NCBI RefSeq assembly: GCF_009727955.1
Contig: NZ_WOBR01000004.1
Location: forward strand, 745,724 to 809,723
Length of the DNA stretch: 64,000 nt
Direction of reading: 5' to 3'
Source of the DNA: Aliivibrio fischeri
Lineage (GTDB): Bacteria; Pseudomonadota; Gammaproteobacteria; Enterobacterales; Vibrionaceae
Of the stretch, positions 7,300 to 17,736 are shown piece after piece. Position 1 is the first letter of the stretch; each line of letters starts with the position of its first letter. Position numbers and translations under genes: made by a program. The notes under the pieces were generated by a model. That model searched no databases and had not been told where the DNA came from. It was given only the letters and a program-made list of their open reading frames with translations.

Positions 7300-9927
7300 T
7301 TATTCTTCTGTACTCTCAGCATCGGTATCAGATTGAGGGGCCTCAGTTGCTTCAGTTGTCACTGTTACTTCGCCCTCTTCACCTTCAATGATTTCAGCTT
7401 CTTCAACTTCATCAATGCGTTGCAGTGCAACTACATTTTCATTTTCAGAAGTACGGATCAATGTTACACCTTGAGTATTACGACCCACTTGGCTAACTTC
7501 AGATACACGAGTACGAACTAGCGTACCTGCATCTGTGATCATCATGAATTCATCGCCATCTTCAGCTTGAACTGCACCGACAACACTGCCGTTACGTTCA
7601 GAAACTTTGATAGATACAACACCTTGCGTTGCACGGCTCTTCGCAGGGTACTCAGAAAGAACAGTACGTTTACCGTAACCATTTTGAGTCACTGTTAAGA
7701 TATCGCCTTCGTTAGAAGGAACGATTAACGAAACAACCTGATCTTCACCAGACAGTTTCATACCACGAACACCAGAAGCTGTACGGCCCATACCACGAAC
7801 TTGTTCTTCGTTGAAACGAACCACTTTACCTGCTTTAGAGAACAGCATGATTTCACTTGAACCATCAGTGATATCTACACCAATTAGTGAATCATCTTCA
7901 CGTAGATTTACTGCGATTAAGCCGTTTGCACGAACTTTTGCAAATTGATCTAGTGATGTTTTCTTAACGGTACCATCACCTGTAGCCATAAAGATAAACT
8001 TATCTTCAGAGTATTCAGATACTGGTAGAATCGCTGTGATACGCTCACCTTCTTCTAGAGGAAGAATGTTTACGATTGGCTTACCACGAGCAGTACGGCT
8101 TGCTTGAGGTAATTGGAACACTTTCAAGCTGTACGCTTTACCACGTGTAGAGAAACAAAGGATATTATCATGAGTATTCGCAACAAGTAGACGTTCGATG
8201 AAATCTTCATCTTTCATCTTAGTTGCACTCTTACCTTTACCACCACGACGTTGTGCTTCGTAATCGCTTAGAATTTGGTACTTAACATAACCTTCACGAG
8301 AAAGTGTTACGACAACATCTTCTTGTGTAATTAGGTCTTCCATGTCGATGTCATGAATCGCTGCACCAATTTCAGTGCGACGCTCATCACCGTACATGTC
8401 GCGAACCATCACTAATTCGTCACGGATCACTTCCATTAGACGTTCAGTGCTTGCAAGAATATGCATTAGCTCTGCGATTTCATCTAATAGTGCTTTGTAT
8501 TCATCTAAAATCTTCTCATGCTCTAAACCTGTTAAACGGTGTAGACGAAGTTCTAGAATTGCTTGAGCTTGTTGTTCTGTTAAGAAGTATTTACCTTCAC
8601 GAATACCAAACTCTGGCTCTAACCAATCAGGACGAGCAGCATCAGTACCAGCACGCTCTAGCATTGAAGCAACGTTACCTAAATCCCAACCACGTGAGAT
8701 TAGACCTTCTTTTGCTTCTGCTGGTGTTGGCGCATTACGGATCAATTCGATGATTTCATCGATATTCGCTAATGCTAGTGCTAAACCTTCAAGGATATGA
8801 GCACGATCACGCGCTTTGCGTAATTCAAAAATAGTACGGCGAGTAACGACTTCACGACGGTGATCAACGAAACACTTCAACATTTCTTTCAGGTTGAATA
8901 GTTTTGGTTGCCCATTATCTAGTGCAACCATGTTGATACCGAATGTAGTTTGAAGTTGAGTCAGAGAATAAAGGTTATTAAGAACAACCTCACCTACTGC
9001 ATCACGCTTACATTCAATAACAATACGCATACCATCTTTATCAGATTCGTCACGTAGTGCTGAAATGCCTTCTACTTTCTTATCTTTAACTAGCTCAGCG
9101 ATCTTTTCGATCAAGCGAGCTTTGTTAACTTGATAAGGGATCTCAGTAACAATAATGGTTTCTTTACCATTTTTGTCAGCTTCGATGTTAGCTTTAGAAC
9201 GCATGTAAACTTTACCACGACCTGTCTTATAAGCATCAACGATGCCTTTACGACCGCTGATCAATGCAGCAGTCGGAAAGTCAGGACCTGGAATGTAATT
9301 CATTAGCTCATCGATCGTGATTTCTTCATTTTCGATGAAAGCCAAACAACCATTTACCACTTCTGTTAAGTTATGTGGTGGGATGTTTGTTGCCATACCA
9401 ACCGCGATACCTGATGAACCATTTACAAGTAGGTTCGGGATCTTTGTTGGTAATACTGCAGGGATCTGTTCTGTACCATCATAGTTAGGAACATAATCTA
9501 CAGTTTCTTTATCTAGATCAGCCAACAGTTCGTGAGCGATTTTCGCCATACGAACTTCGGTATAACGCATCGCCGCCGCTGAGTCACCATCGATAGAACC
9601 AAAGTTACCTTGGCCATCAACTAGCATATAGCGTAGTGAGAACGGTTGCGCCATACGTACGATGGTGTCATAAACAGCACTATCACCATGAGGGTGATAT
9701 TTACCGATTACGTCGCCAACAACACGGGCAGATTTTTTATATGGTTTATTCCAATCATTACCTAGTACATCCATTGCGAATAAAACGCGGCGGTGTACTG
9801 GTTTTAGGCCATCACGCACATCGGGAAGAGCACGACCAACGATTACTGACATCGCATAGTCTAGGTAAGAACCTCGAAGCTCATCTTCAATATTTACGGG
9901 CGTGATCTCTTTAGCAAGATCGCTCAT
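7300..9927 (-). CDS. gyrA: DNA gyrase subunit A
   Basis: An 875-residue gyrase A subunit, aligned without gaps to E. coli over its N-terminus. The catalytic tyrosine lies in AAMRYTEVR (Tyr122 by E. coli numbering). The quinolone-resistance region [14 protein letters not shown] has Ser83 and Asp87, the susceptible form. The C-terminal domain holds the GyrA box QRRGGKG (near residue 560) needed for negative supercoiling and ends in a long acidic tail. An open frame extends to a TTG at 9945, but the GAGGG at 9939-9943 inside it serves the ATG at 9927. It forms A2B2 gyrase with GyrB, encoded elsewhere. Confidence 0.98.
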   Translation of the reverse strand: MSDLAKEITPVNIEDELRGSYLDYAMSVIVGRALPDVRDGLKPVHRRVLFAMDVLGNDWNKPYKKSARVVGDVIGKYHPHGDSAVYDTIVRMAQPFSLRYMLVDGQGNFGSIDGDSAAAMRYTEVRMAKIAHELLADLDKETVDYVPNYDGTEQIPAVLPTKIPNLLVNGSSGIAVGMATNIPPHNLTEVVNGCLAFIENEEITIDELMNYIPGPDFPTAALISGRKGIVDAYKTGRGKVYMRSKANIEADKNGKETIIVTEIPYQVNKARLIEKIAELVKDKKVEGISALRDESDKDGMRIVIECKRDAVGEVVLNNLYSLTQLQTTFGINMVALDNGQPKLFNLKEMLKCFVDHRREVVTRRTIFELRKARDRAHILEGLALALANIDEIIELIRNAPTPAEAKEGLISRGWDLGNVASMLERAGTDAARPDWLEPEFGIREGKYFLTEQQAQAILELRLHRLTGLEHEKILDEYKALLDEIAELMHILASTERLMEVIRDELVMVRDMYGDERRTEIGAAIHDIDMEDLITQEDVVVTLSREGYVKYQILSDYEAQRRGGKGKSATKMKDEDFIERLLVANTHDNILCFSTRGKAYSLKVFQLPQASRTARGKPIVNILPLEEGERITAILPVSEYSEDKFIFMATGDGTVKKTSLDQFAKVRANGLIAVNLREDDSLIGVDITDGSSEIMLFSKAGKVVRFNEEQVRGMGRTASGVRGMKLSGEDQVVSLIVPSNEGDILTVTQNGYGKRTVLSEYPAKSRATQGVVSIKVSERNGSVVGAVQAEDGDEFMMITDAGTLVRTRVSEVSQVGRNTQGVTLIRTSENENVVALQRIDEVEEAEIIEGEEGEVTVTTEATEAPQSDTDAESTEE

Positions 9928-10252
9928 AGAGCCAATATCCCTCAATTAGTTCTGTCGTATCAATATCAATTGCCTTAGCAAATAATACTATTTCTATGCA
10001 CCAAGATAATTAATACTGATAAACGTGCAAGATTGCAAAATATAGCACAGTTAAGTGGGATTTCGCACCGTTTTAATTTGTAAAATGCCTCTTAAGCTTA
10101 AGAATCCTGCGAAATCGGGTGCAAGTCACACACCTGAGCATCATATTCTTGATAAACCTCAGAAAATGTGCTGAAAAAATCGCCGTTTTAAATACTCTCT
10201 TTCTCATTTTTTTCTGTATATAATAGAGGGATATAAAAAAGGAATATTAACT
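9928..10252. other. Divergent promoter region between gyrA and ubiG
   Basis: A 325-nt non-coding stretch. A TATAAT-like element at 10219-10224 lies 28 nt before the ubiG ATG, with no clear -35. The gyrA promoter must lie in the AT-rich part near 9950-10050, but I cannot fix it. No ORF, repeat or RNA gene is seen. Confidence 0.4.
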
Positions 10253-10957
10253 ATGACTCAGCAGTTAAATGTCGACCCGGCAGAAATCAAAAAATTTGAA
10301 GATATGGCTTCACGTTGGTGGGATTTAGAAGGTGAATTTAAACCTCTACATCAAATCAACCCTCTTCGTTTGAATTACGTGCTTGAAAACGCAAATGGCC
10401 TCTTTGGTAAAAAGGTACTTGATGTGGGCTGTGGTGGCGGGATTTTAGCTGAAAGCATGGCAAAACAAGGTGCAGATGTTATTGGTTTAGACATGGGTAA
10501 AGAACCCTTAACTGTTGCACGCTTACACGCTTTAGAAACAGGTACAAAACTCGAGTACGTTCAGTCAACAGCAGAGCAACATGCTGAAGAGAACCCTGAA
10601 ACCTATGATGTGGTTACCTGCATGGAAATGCTTGAACACGTACCTGACCCACTTTCAGTGATCCGTTCTTGTGCGAAAATGGTAAAACCTGGTGGGCACG
10701 TATTCTTCTCAACACTGAATCGTAATATCAAGTCTTATTTATTTGCTATTGTTGGTGCAGAGCAGCTATTAAAGTTAGTACCAAAAGGCACACACGATCA
10801 TAATAAGTTCATTCGCCCTTCTGAACTATTAAAAATGTTAGATCAAACCGCATTACAAGAGCGTGGTATTACCGGATTGCATTATAACCCTCTTACCGAT
10901 ACCTACTCTCTTGGTAAGAATGTAGATGTTAATTATATTGTTCACACTACATTGTAA
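10253..10957 (+). CDS. ubiG: Ubiquinone biosynthesis O-methyltransferase
   Basis: A 234-residue class I SAM methyltransferase matching E. coli UbiG throughout. N-terminal [29 protein letters not shown] includes the UbiG-specific segment; motif [15 protein letters not shown] near residue 58; post-I acidic residue in VIGLDMG; then [13 protein letters not shown]. It methylates both hydroxyl intermediates in ubiquinone synthesis at the membrane. AAGGA lies 8-12 nt before the ATG. The gyrA-ubiG divergent arrangement followed by nrdAB is the same order as in E. coli. Confidence 0.97.
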   Translation: MTQQLNVDPAEIKKFEDMASRWWDLEGEFKPLHQINPLRLNYVLENANGLFGKKVLDVGCGGGILAESMAKQGADVIGLDMGKEPLTVARLHALETGTKLEYVQSTAEQHAEENPETYDVVTCMEMLEHVPDPLSVIRSCAKMVKPGGHVFFSTLNRNIKSYLFAIVGAEQLLKLVPKGTHDHNKFIRPSELLKMLDQTALQERGITGLHYNPLTDTYSLGKNVDVNYIVHTTL

Positions 10958-10979
10958 CCTGCTGCTTCTTTCTTAGACT

Positions 10980-11022
10980 AAATGGCTTTTTATTATACAA
11001 GCGTCTCATTAAAGAGCCATTT
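10980..11022 (+). terminator. Imperfect hairpin after ubiG
   Basis: AAATGGCT...AGCCATTT arms flank a 27-nt interior that includes extra pairing (TTT/AAA). There is no T-run on the plus strand after the stem, so this is a weak or non-canonical terminator. Confidence 0.35.
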
Positions 11023-11208
11023 ATAACCTTAATTAATATACTGCTATACCTAAATTCTACATTTCATTTATCATGCCAAATTGAATGAGAAATCATCATT
11101 TTTTTCTAAAATGCAAAGATCCTCATAAACGACAAAAATCAAGAAAAATATTTTTTTAACTGCTTACTTATCAACCATAATAAAAAACGTCATTTCCCAC
11201 ACCTTGAT

Positions 11209-11222
11209 ATCACTAAAGTGAT
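11209..11222. promoter_or_regulatory. 14-bp perfect inverted repeat upstream of nrdA
   Basis: ATCACTAAAGTGAT is self-complementary in its arms (ATCACT/AGTGAT). It lies about 230 nt before nrdA in the 494-nt ubiG-nrdA gap, upstream of the DnaA box. The binding protein is unknown; the rest of the gap upstream of it (11023-11208) shows nothing I can name. Confidence 0.35.
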
Positions 11223-11261
11223 TAGGTTAGTAGATACTTACTGTTTTTTTTAATTCATAGG

Positions 11262-11270
11262 TTATCCACA
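11262..11270 (+). promoter_or_regulatory. Perfect DnaA box upstream of nrdAB
   Basis: TTATCCACA is an exact consensus DnaA box, 182 nt before the nrdA start. E. coli nrdAB is also controlled by DnaA boxes in its promoter region, coupling dNTP supply to replication. Presence is seen; control here is inferred. Confidence 0.65.
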
Positions 11271-11307
11271 GGGGACAATGATTTTGAAACTTGATCAGAG
11301 GCAAAAT

Positions 11308-11354
11308 AATCACTATCTTGTAGTCAATTAATCATTAAGCCCTATATCTTGTGT
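11308..11354 (+). promoter_or_regulatory. Paired NrdR boxes upstream of nrdA
   Basis: The segment at 11339-11354 (GCCCTATATCTTGTGT) matches 13 of 16 positions of the NrdR box consensus acaCwAtATaTwGtgt. A weaker copy at 11308-11323 (AATCACTATCTTGTAG) matches about 10 of 16. The cores are exactly 31 bp apart, the three-turn phasing known for NrdR box pairs in ribonucleotide reductase promoters. NrdR is the ATP/dATP-sensing repressor; no nrdR gene is in the window. Confidence 0.65.
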
Positions 11355-11451
11355 TTATTTCAAAGCGCACCACTATGAGCTTGATCACAAATTAACAACG
11401 AAAATTACAAAAATTACATCTTCGTTCTTTATTTAAAGGAAAAGTAGACAA

Positions 11452-13728
11452 ATGACTCAACAGCTTACCGTTACTAAGCGAAATGGCAGCACAGAAAAAA
11501 TTAATCTAGATAAGATCCATAAAGTGATCACATGGGCTGCAGAAGGTCTAGATAATGTTTCTGTGTCGCAAGTCGAGATGAAATCTCACATCCAATTTTA
11601 CGATGGCATGAAGACTTCTGATATTCATGAAACCATCATTAAAGCGGCTGCGGATCTAATTTCTGAAGACACTCCAGATTATCAATATTTAGCTGCTCGC
11701 TTGTCTGTTTTCCACCTTCGTAAGAAAGCATATGGCCAATTCGAGCCACCAACGCTGTTTAACCACGTTCTGAACCTTATCGAGCTTGGTAAATACGATA
11801 AACATATTGTTGACGACTACACTCAAGAAGAATTTGATCTAATGGATCAAATGATCGATCACAATCGTGACATGGACTTCTCTTATGCTGCAGTTAAACA
11901 ACTTGAAGGTAAGTACTTTGTTCAAAACCGCGTAACGGGCGCAATTTACGAGAGTGCACAGTTCCTTTATATCCTTGTTGCGGCGTGTCTATTTGCTAAA
12001 TATCCAAAAGATACTCGTCTTGATTACATCAAGCGTTTCTATGATGCTACGTCACAGTTTAAGATCTCACTGCCTACGCCTATCATGTCTGGTGTACGTA
12101 CTCCTACTCGTCAATTTAGTTCATGTGTATTAATTGAGTGTGACGATAGCTTAGATTCAATTAACGCAACAGCTGGCTCTATTGTTCGTTATGTATCTCA
12201 ACGTGCTGGTATCGGTATCAACGCAGGTCGTATTCGTGCTCTTGGTTCTGAGATCCGTGATGGTGAAGCATTCCACACAGGTTGTATCCCATTCTACAAA
12301 TACTTCCAAACTGCAGTTAAATGTTGTTCACAAGGTGGTGTTCGTGGTGGCGCAGCAACTCTGTTCTACCCTATTTGGCACCGTGAAGTCGAATCTCTAC
12401 TTGTTCTTAAAAATAACCGTGGTGTTGAAGAAAACCGTGTTCGTCATATGGATTACGGTGTACAAATCAATAAACTGATGTACACACGCTTAATCAAAGG
12501 CGGAAACATTAGCTTGTTCTCACCTTCAGATGTACCAGGTCTATACGATGCGTTCTTTGCTGATCAAGCAGAGTTTGAACGCTTATATGAAAAATACGAG
12601 CAAGACACGTCAATTAAACGTGAAACAGTAAAAGCAATTGAGCTGTTCTCACTACTAATGCAAGAACGTGCATCAACTGGTCGTATTTACATTCAAAACG
12701 TTGACCACTGTAATACACACAGTCCATTTGACCCAAGTGTTGCACCTGTACGCCAATCTAACCTATGTTTAGAAATTGCACTTCCAACTAAGCCACTGAC
12801 TCACGTTAATGACGAAGAAGGTGAAATTGCATTATGTACGCTTTCTGCATTTAACTTAGGTGCCATTGAAAAACTAGAAGAACTAGAAGAGCTTGCTGAG
12901 CTTGCTGTTCGTGCTCTTGATGCTCTATTAGACTACCAAGACTACCCTCTGCCAGCAGCATACAAGTCAACAATGAACCGCCGTACATTAGGTGTGGGTG
13001 TTATTAACTACGCTTACTACCTTGCAAAAAATGGTGTGAAATACTCTGATGGTAGTGCAAATGGCTTAACGCACAAAACATTTGAAGCGATTCAATACTA
13101 CCTATTAAAAGCATCTGTTGGTCTAGCAAAAGAGCAAGGCGCATGTCCTGCTTTCAATGAAACAACCTACGCTCAAGGTATTCTACCAATCGATTCTTAC
13201 AAGAAAGATATCGATGCTATCTGTAATGAAGAATTGCATTTAGATTGGGAAACATTGCGTGAAGAGATCAAGACACACGGTCTACGTAACTCTACACTAT
13301 CTGCACTGATGCCATCTGAGACTTCTTCTCAGATCTCAAATGCAACTAACGGCATTGAACCACCACGTGGTTTTGTATCAGTTAAAGCATCAAAAGATGG
13401 TATTTTGAAGCAAGTTGTTCCTGATTTTGCAAATCTTAAAAACAACTATGAGCTACTTTGGAACATTGGTTCAAATGATGGTTATCTACAGCTTGTGGGT
13501 ATCATGCAAAAATTCGTTGACCAAGCAATTTCAGCGAATACTAATTACGACCCAAATATTCAACCAAATGGCAAAGTGCCAATGAAGCTGTTATTAAAAG
13601 ACCTTCTAACGGCTTATAAGCTTGGTCTTAAAACACTTTACTACCATAACACTCGTGATGGTGCTAGCGACTCACAAGACGACCTAGGACAAGATGACGA
13701 TTGTGCAGGCGGCGGTTGTAAGATCTAA
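11452..13728 (+). CDS. nrdA: Ribonucleoside-diphosphate reductase class Ia, alpha subunit
   Basis: A 758-residue protein matching E. coli NrdA (761 aa). It has an N-terminal ATP cone (VTKRNGSTEKINLDK), the redox/active-site cysteines in FSSCVLIECDD, NLCLEIALP and IALCTLSAFN, the radical-transfer tyrosine pair in KTLYYHNTRDGA, and the C-terminal shuttle cysteines in DDCAGGGCKI. It reduces NDPs to dNDPs with NrdB. AAGGAAAAG precedes the ATG. The upstream region carries NrdR and DnaA boxes. A hairpin separates it from nrdB. Confidence 0.98.
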   Translation: MTQQLTVTKRNGSTEKINLDKIHKVITWAAEGLDNVSVSQVEMKSHIQFYDGMKTSDIHETIIKAAADLISEDTPDYQYLAARLSVFHLRKKAYGQFEPPTLFNHVLNLIELGKYDKHIVDDYTQEEFDLMDQMIDHNRDMDFSYAAVKQLEGKYFVQNRVTGAIYESAQFLYILVAACLFAKYPKDTRLDYIKRFYDATSQFKISLPTPIMSGVRTPTRQFSSCVLIECDDSLDSINATAGSIVRYVSQRAGIGINAGRIRALGSEIRDGEAFHTGCIPFYKYFQTAVKCCSQGGVRGGAATLFYPIWHREVESLLVLKNNRGVEENRVRHMDYGVQINKLMYTRLIKGGNISLFSPSDVPGLYDAFFADQAEFERLYEKYEQDTSIKRETVKAIELFSLLMQERASTGRIYIQNVDHCNTHSPFDPSVAPVRQSNLCLEIALPTKPLTHVNDEEGEIALCTLSAFNLGAIEKLEELEELAELAVRALDALLDYQDYPLPAAYKSTMNRRTLGVGVINYAYYLAKNGVKYSDGSANGLTHKTFEAIQYYLLKASVGLAKEQGACPAFNETTYAQGILPIDSYKKDIDAICNEELHLDWETLREEIKTHGLRNSTLSALMPSETSSQISNATNGIEPPRGFVSVKASKDGILKQVVPDFANLKNNYELLWNIGSNDGYLQLVGIMQKFVDQAISANTNYDPNIQPNGKVPMKLLLKDLLTAYKLGLKTLYYHNTRDGASDSQDDLGQDDDCAGGGCKI

Positions 13729-13746
13729 GTTTTCACATTAATATTT

Positions 13747-13775
13747 AGCCCGCTTTCATTAGCGGGCTTATTATC
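13747..13775 (+). terminator. Hairpin between nrdA and nrdB
   Basis: 8-bp GC-rich stem AGCCCGCT/AGCGGGCT, loop TTCATT, then TATTATCTTT. The U-tract is interrupted, so this may be a partial terminator that lowers nrdB relative to nrdA, or allow separate nrdB transcription from the 125-nt gap that follows. Confidence 0.65.
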
Positions 13776-13900
13776 TTTAGTTTCAACATCTTTAATGGTT
13801 AATCCAATATGTACCTAAGTTCGTATAGGTATCTATCGGCATAATTTTTAAATAAAGAGCCCTTTTCTATTTCTTTGGCTTTGATAACATTGAGGTTTCC

Positions 13901-15034
13901 ATGGCGTACAGTACTTTCCGACAAGAAAAAAATGATCAATTGAAAGAACCTATGTTTTTAGGCAACTCGGTAAACGTTGCTCGTTATGACCAACAAAAAT
14001 TTCAAATTTTTGAAAAACTTATCGAAAAACAACTTTCATTTTTCTGGCGTCCGGAAGAAGTTGATGTTTCTGGTGACCGTATTGATTACAACAACTTACC
14101 AGAACACGAACAACACATCTTCATCAGTAACTTAAAGTACCAAACGTTGCTTGATTCAATTCAAGGTCGTAGTCCAAATGTTGCTTTACTTCCTCTTGTT
14201 TCTATTCCTGAACTAGAGACGTGGATTGAAACTTGGTCGTTCTCTGAAACGATTCACTCGCGTTCTTATACTCATATTATTCGTAATATCGTTAATAACC
14301 CTTCTGTTATTTTTGACGATATTGTTGAAAATGAAGAGATCTTAAAACGTGCAAAAGACATTGCTCACTATTACGATAATCTAATTCAAGCAACAAATGA
14401 TTATCATCGCTTCGGTGAAGGTACACACGTTTTAAACGGTCAAGAAATTACTATTTCTAAGCGTGAGCTTAAAAAGAAATTATACTTATGTTTAATGTCA
14501 GTTAATGCATTAGAAGCCATTCGATTCTACGTAAGTTTTGCTTGTTCATTTGCTTTTGCTGAACGTGAACTGATGGAAGGTAACGCAAAAATCATCAAGC
14601 TGATCGCTCGTGATGAATCATTACACCTAACAAGTACTCAACACATGTTGAACTTACTTCGTACTGGACAAGATGATCCTGAGTTTGTTGAGATTGCAGC
14701 AGAATGCGAACAAGAATGTTTTGATCTATTTAAAGCAGCAGCTGAACAAGAAAAACAATGGGCAAACTACCTATTTAAAGATGGCTCAATGATTGGTTTA
14801 AACAAAGATATTCTTTGCCAATACGTAGAATATATTACAAACCTTCGCATGAAAGCGGTTGGTCTGAATAGTGCTTACGAAGGCGCAACACAGAACCCTA
14901 TCCCATGGATTAACTCATGGTTAAGTTCTGACAACGTTCAAGTTGCTCCACAAGAAACTGAAATCAGCTCTTATCTTGTTGGTCAAATTGATAACGATGT
15001 CGATGCTGATGATTTAGGTGATTTCGAGTTATAA
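13901..15034 (+). CDS. nrdB: Ribonucleoside-diphosphate reductase class Ia, beta subunit
   Basis: A 377-residue di-iron protein matching E. coli NrdB (376 aa). The radical tyrosine lies in [15 protein letters not shown]. Iron ligands are visible in the same helix and in [13 protein letters not shown]. The C-terminal tail [20 protein letters not shown] is the peptide that docks on NrdA. It generates and stores the tyrosyl radical used by NrdA. A strong terminator follows, so the downstream GGDEF gene and yfaE are probably transcribed separately. Confidence 0.98.
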   Translation: MAYSTFRQEKNDQLKEPMFLGNSVNVARYDQQKFQIFEKLIEKQLSFFWRPEEVDVSGDRIDYNNLPEHEQHIFISNLKYQTLLDSIQGRSPNVALLPLVSIPELETWIETWSFSETIHSRSYTHIIRNIVNNPSVIFDDIVENEEILKRAKDIAHYYDNLIQATNDYHRFGEGTHVLNGQEITISKRELKKKLYLCLMSVNALEAIRFYVSFACSFAFAERELMEGNAKIIKLIARDESLHLTSTQHMLNLLRTGQDDPEFVEIAAECEQECFDLFKAAAEQEKQWANYLFKDGSMIGLNKDILCQYVEYITNLRMKAVGLNSAYEGATQNPIPWINSWLSSDNVQVAPQETEISSYLVGQIDNDVDADDLGDFEL

Positions 15035-15053
15035 TCAAGCATATATAAACGCC

Positions 15054-15085
15054 AAAGCCGAGCTTTCATGCTCGGCTTTTTATTA
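15054..15085 (+). terminator. Intrinsic terminator after nrdB
   Basis: 10-bp stem AAAGCCGAGC/GCTCGGCTTT, 6-nt loop, followed by TTATT. Confidence 0.9.
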
Positions 15086-15240
15086 TCAGCAATAAACCTT
15101 ATTGATAGATTTGCGGATAATAATTCAACCTTGCGCACAATTTTCATTTTTAACAACTCAGAAATGAGACTTCGCTTCATATAAAAGAACATCCATGCGA
15201 TAATCTCTTGTAATTAGACTAAAAATTATAAAAAAGAATT

Positions 15241-17316
15241 ATGGCTAAGAATCAATGGAATGAGTTGCTGCTCGAACAAGTACGACAATTACCTATGGCT
15301 TCTTCAAAAGAGCAGGTACAGTTACGTCTTAATCTTTTAATAGTCGAAGCATCAAAGCAAAAAAAAACTATCCCAACTGAATTTGAGCTCATTTTTCAAG
15401 CCTATCAACTTTCTCGCTCAGGAAAGCTCATTGACTCTATTAGTGTCTTTTTTGATGCGATTAATTTTAGTCAACAAAACCAACAAGAATTTTTAATCTG
15501 CTTCTGTCATTACAATATCGGCACGCTTTATGGCATGCTCGGAAATTACTTTTATGCTCAAAAATTTCTGGCAAAAGCCGAAAAAATGCAGCAGTTCTGT
15601 GATGGTTACATTACGGGCATCATAAAAAACAACATTGGTGATATTTTTCGTCAAATTGGTAATTTTAATGAGGCTTTAATCTACCTAACACAAGCTGCCG
15701 AACTACTTTCTCAACACGGCCCTAAGACCGCCACAGCCCTGTCATATTTCAATATTGCAGAAATAAAAGCTAAGCAATTCCTTTTTACCGAAGCAAATGA
15801 ATTACTTGAAAACCTATATCAAGATATTAAAAATGAACCAAGATATTTAGGGTTTTACTACAAAATTCAAGCAGAGATAGCAAGCCATTCAGGTGACTTC
15901 AAGCAAGCTGATAAACTTCACCTTTTATCCATCAAGAATATGCAAATATGCGAGCATGATTATTATTATGCTGAAATGATCTTAGAATATTGCCACTTCT
16001 TAACTAGTTGCTTGCAATACAAAAAACTAGATCAGTTTATTGATCTTGGTTTAACTGTGGCAAAAAAAATAGAAAGTGACAAGCTCATCGATGGTTTCAA
16101 CGATATCATTCTATTAAGAATAAAAGACATCGATGATATCAATATTCGTGAGAAACATTATCAAACCCTTACCTCTTCATTGCTTAATTCAAGAAGAGAA
16201 TTACTTAAGCGAGAAAGTGACTATTTACAGCAGCTGTATCGCTTAAACGTTGCTAAATTAAACTTGAGTACAATGAAATCACTTTCAGATAATTTAGCCG
16301 TTATAAATAAAGTTGGGCATTACATTAATACCAGTAGTGATATTAAAAATGCATTGCCGCAAATACAGCAAGACCTCGCCTCTCTGTTTCAAACAGATAC
16401 GCTCGCTCTGGGATTTTATAACTCTGAACAAGATCAAATTACGATTCATTACTTGGATAATAATTTACCAGCGCAAACGCCATACATCACCGATTGTAAA
16501 AGTGAAGCCACTTATATGAGTTACTGTATAAAAAGTAATTCTGCTTTTTATTTTAATCATATGAACAGCGAACAAAAAGTAGCAATGCTAGGTGATCGTT
16601 GTGATAGCAAAGTGCAATTTAAATCGGCTATGTTCTCTCCTATTACTATCAATGGTGAAGTAAAAGGGGTATTCACCATACAAGCAAGAGAAAGCTACCA
16701 GTATCAAACTTTTCATTTTGAGCTGTTTTCGCAACTCATAAGCTACATATCCATCGCCCTTGAAAATCAGTACAATCGCCAACAACTTTTGCATTTATCC
16801 CAAACAGATCATCTTACACAGATATGGAATAGAAAATCTCTTGAAGCTCATTTCAATCAATTAAAACAACAACAGAATCAAGAGTACACTGGGATAATGA
16901 TCGACATCGACCACTATAAAGAATACAACGATACGTATGGTCATATTGCTGGTGATGAAGTTCTTATTCAAGTTAGTCGTTTAATCAAGCAAGGTTTTCA
17001 TAGTTTAGAAACCCAAGTATATCGCTATGGTGGCGACGAATTTTTCGTTCTAATACCGAGCATAAAGCCAGAAAAGATCCGTCAAAAATTAGATAAGTTA
17101 TTAATAGAAGTGAAAAAGCTATTGATACCACATAAGGCATCAACTTGTTCATGCTATTTATCAATCTCTGTCGGTATTGGTTATAACAAAGATCCTGAAA
17201 ACCAACTCAGCCTGAATTCTCTGGTTAATACTGCTGATAGAGCACTATATCAAGCAAAAGAAAATGGCCGAAATTGCTATTTTGAATTAGCGCATATCAA
17301 AGAAACCATGTATTAA
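15241..17316 (+). CDS. Diguanylate cyclase with TPR and GAF domains
   Basis: A 691-residue soluble protein without transmembrane segments. Residues about 85-265 form TPR-like helical repeats (HYNIGTLYGMLGNYFYAQKFL, then NNIGDIFRQIGNFNEALIYL). About 320-350 is a coiled-coil linker, 355-505 a GAF-like sensor domain, and 515-685 a GGDEF domain with RYGGDEF at 595-601 and the substrate segment MIDIDHYKEYNDTYGH. It should make cyclic di-GMP. The inhibitory I-site (RxxD five residues before GGDEF) is absent: the equivalent positions are Ser and Thr. It lies between nrdB and yfaE, which are normally adjacent. The signal sensed is unknown. Confidence 0.9.
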   Translation: MAKNQWNELLLEQVRQLPMASSKEQVQLRLNLLIVEASKQKKTIPTEFELIFQAYQLSRSGKLIDSISVFFDAINFSQQNQQEFLICFCHYNIGTLYGMLGNYFYAQKFLAKAEKMQQFCDGYITGIIKNNIGDIFRQIGNFNEALIYLTQAAELLSQHGPKTATALSYFNIAEIKAKQFLFTEANELLENLYQDIKNEPRYLGFYYKIQAEIASHSGDFKQADKLHLLSIKNMQICEHDYYYAEMILEYCHFLTSCLQYKKLDQFIDLGLTVAKKIESDKLIDGFNDIILLRIKDIDDINIREKHYQTLTSSLLNSRRELLKRESDYLQQLYRLNVAKLNLSTMKSLSDNLAVINKVGHYINTSSDIKNALPQIQQDLASLFQTDTLALGFYNSEQDQITIHYLDNNLPAQTPYITDCKSEATYMSYCIKSNSAFYFNHMNSEQKVAMLGDRCDSKVQFKSAMFSPITINGEVKGVFTIQARESYQYQTFHFELFSQLISYISIALENQYNRQQLLHLSQTDHLTQIWNRKSLEAHFNQLKQQQNQEYTGIMIDIDHYKEYNDTYGHIAGDEVLIQVSRLIKQGFHSLETQVYRYGGDEFFVLIPSIKPEKIRQKLDKLLIEVKKLLIPHKASTCSCYLSISVGIGYNKDPENQLSLNSLVNTADRALYQAKENGRNCYFELAHIKETMY

Positions 17317-17394
17317 TTTCTCATTTATCACCTTCAATATTTCATGGCTTGTGTTACTCTTTCTTAAGGGAAATAAACTGAAAGCTCTTTAAGC

Positions 17395-17673
17395 ATGACT
17401 AAAATACACATCAACAAGATAATAACGCTACATAACACGTCACATCGTTCTTTATTAGAAGTAATGGAGCAACAAGGGCTGGTTGTTGAATCTCAATGCA
17501 GAAGTGGCGATTGTGGTACTTGTCGTTGTACTCTAGTGTCAGGCGAAGTGGAATATCAATCTTTTCCTCTTGCTTTTATCGGACCAAATGAAATTCTTCC
17601 CTGCGTTTGTAAAGCGAAAACGGACTTAGTTATTGAAGGGCTACAATTTCAAACGTTAGTTAAAAAAGCATAA
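17395..17673 (+). CDS. yfaE: Class I ribonucleotide reductase maintenance ferredoxin YfaE
   Basis: A 92-residue plant-type [2Fe-2S] ferredoxin. Ligands are Cys35, Cys40 and Cys43 (CRSGDCGTC) plus a C-terminal Cys in ILPCVCKAK (70 or 72). E. coli YfaE reduces the NrdB di-iron site to rebuild the tyrosyl radical and is encoded directly behind nrdB. Here the GGDEF gene separates them, so yfaE is likely read from its own promoter or from the GGDEF transcript (78-nt gap). Cytoplasmic. Confidence 0.93.
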   Translation: MTKIHINKIITLHNTSHRSLLEVMEQQGLVVESQCRSGDCGTCRCTLVSGEVEYQSFPLAFIGPNEILPCVCKAKTDLVIEGLQFQTLVKKA

Positions 17674-17675
17674 AA

Positions 17676-17705
17676 AAGCCCAACAAGAGTTATCCTATTG
17701 GGCTT
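17676..17705. terminator. Terminator between convergent yfaE and cinA
   Basis: AAGCCCAA/TTGGGCTT stem with extra pairing inside. The minus-strand side ends in a clean T-run (cinA); the plus side has only TTATTG, so yfaE termination is weaker. Confidence 0.75.
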
Positions 17706-17736
17706 ATTGTGTTCTATGTCTTATTCTGAAATGTGT

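Noticed and set aside
8451-8753. Plus-strand ORF inside gyrA
   Set aside because: Shadow frame of a highly conserved gene; Leu-rich translation comes from reverse complement of gyrA codons.
9928-9945. TTG start extending gyrA by six residues
   Set aside because: The extension contains the GAGGG ribosome-binding site; ATG 9927 gives the conserved [10 protein letters not shown] start.
14983-15192. 69-codon minus-strand ORF over the nrdB end
   Set aside because: It overlaps the nrdB C-terminus and its terminator and has no support of its own.
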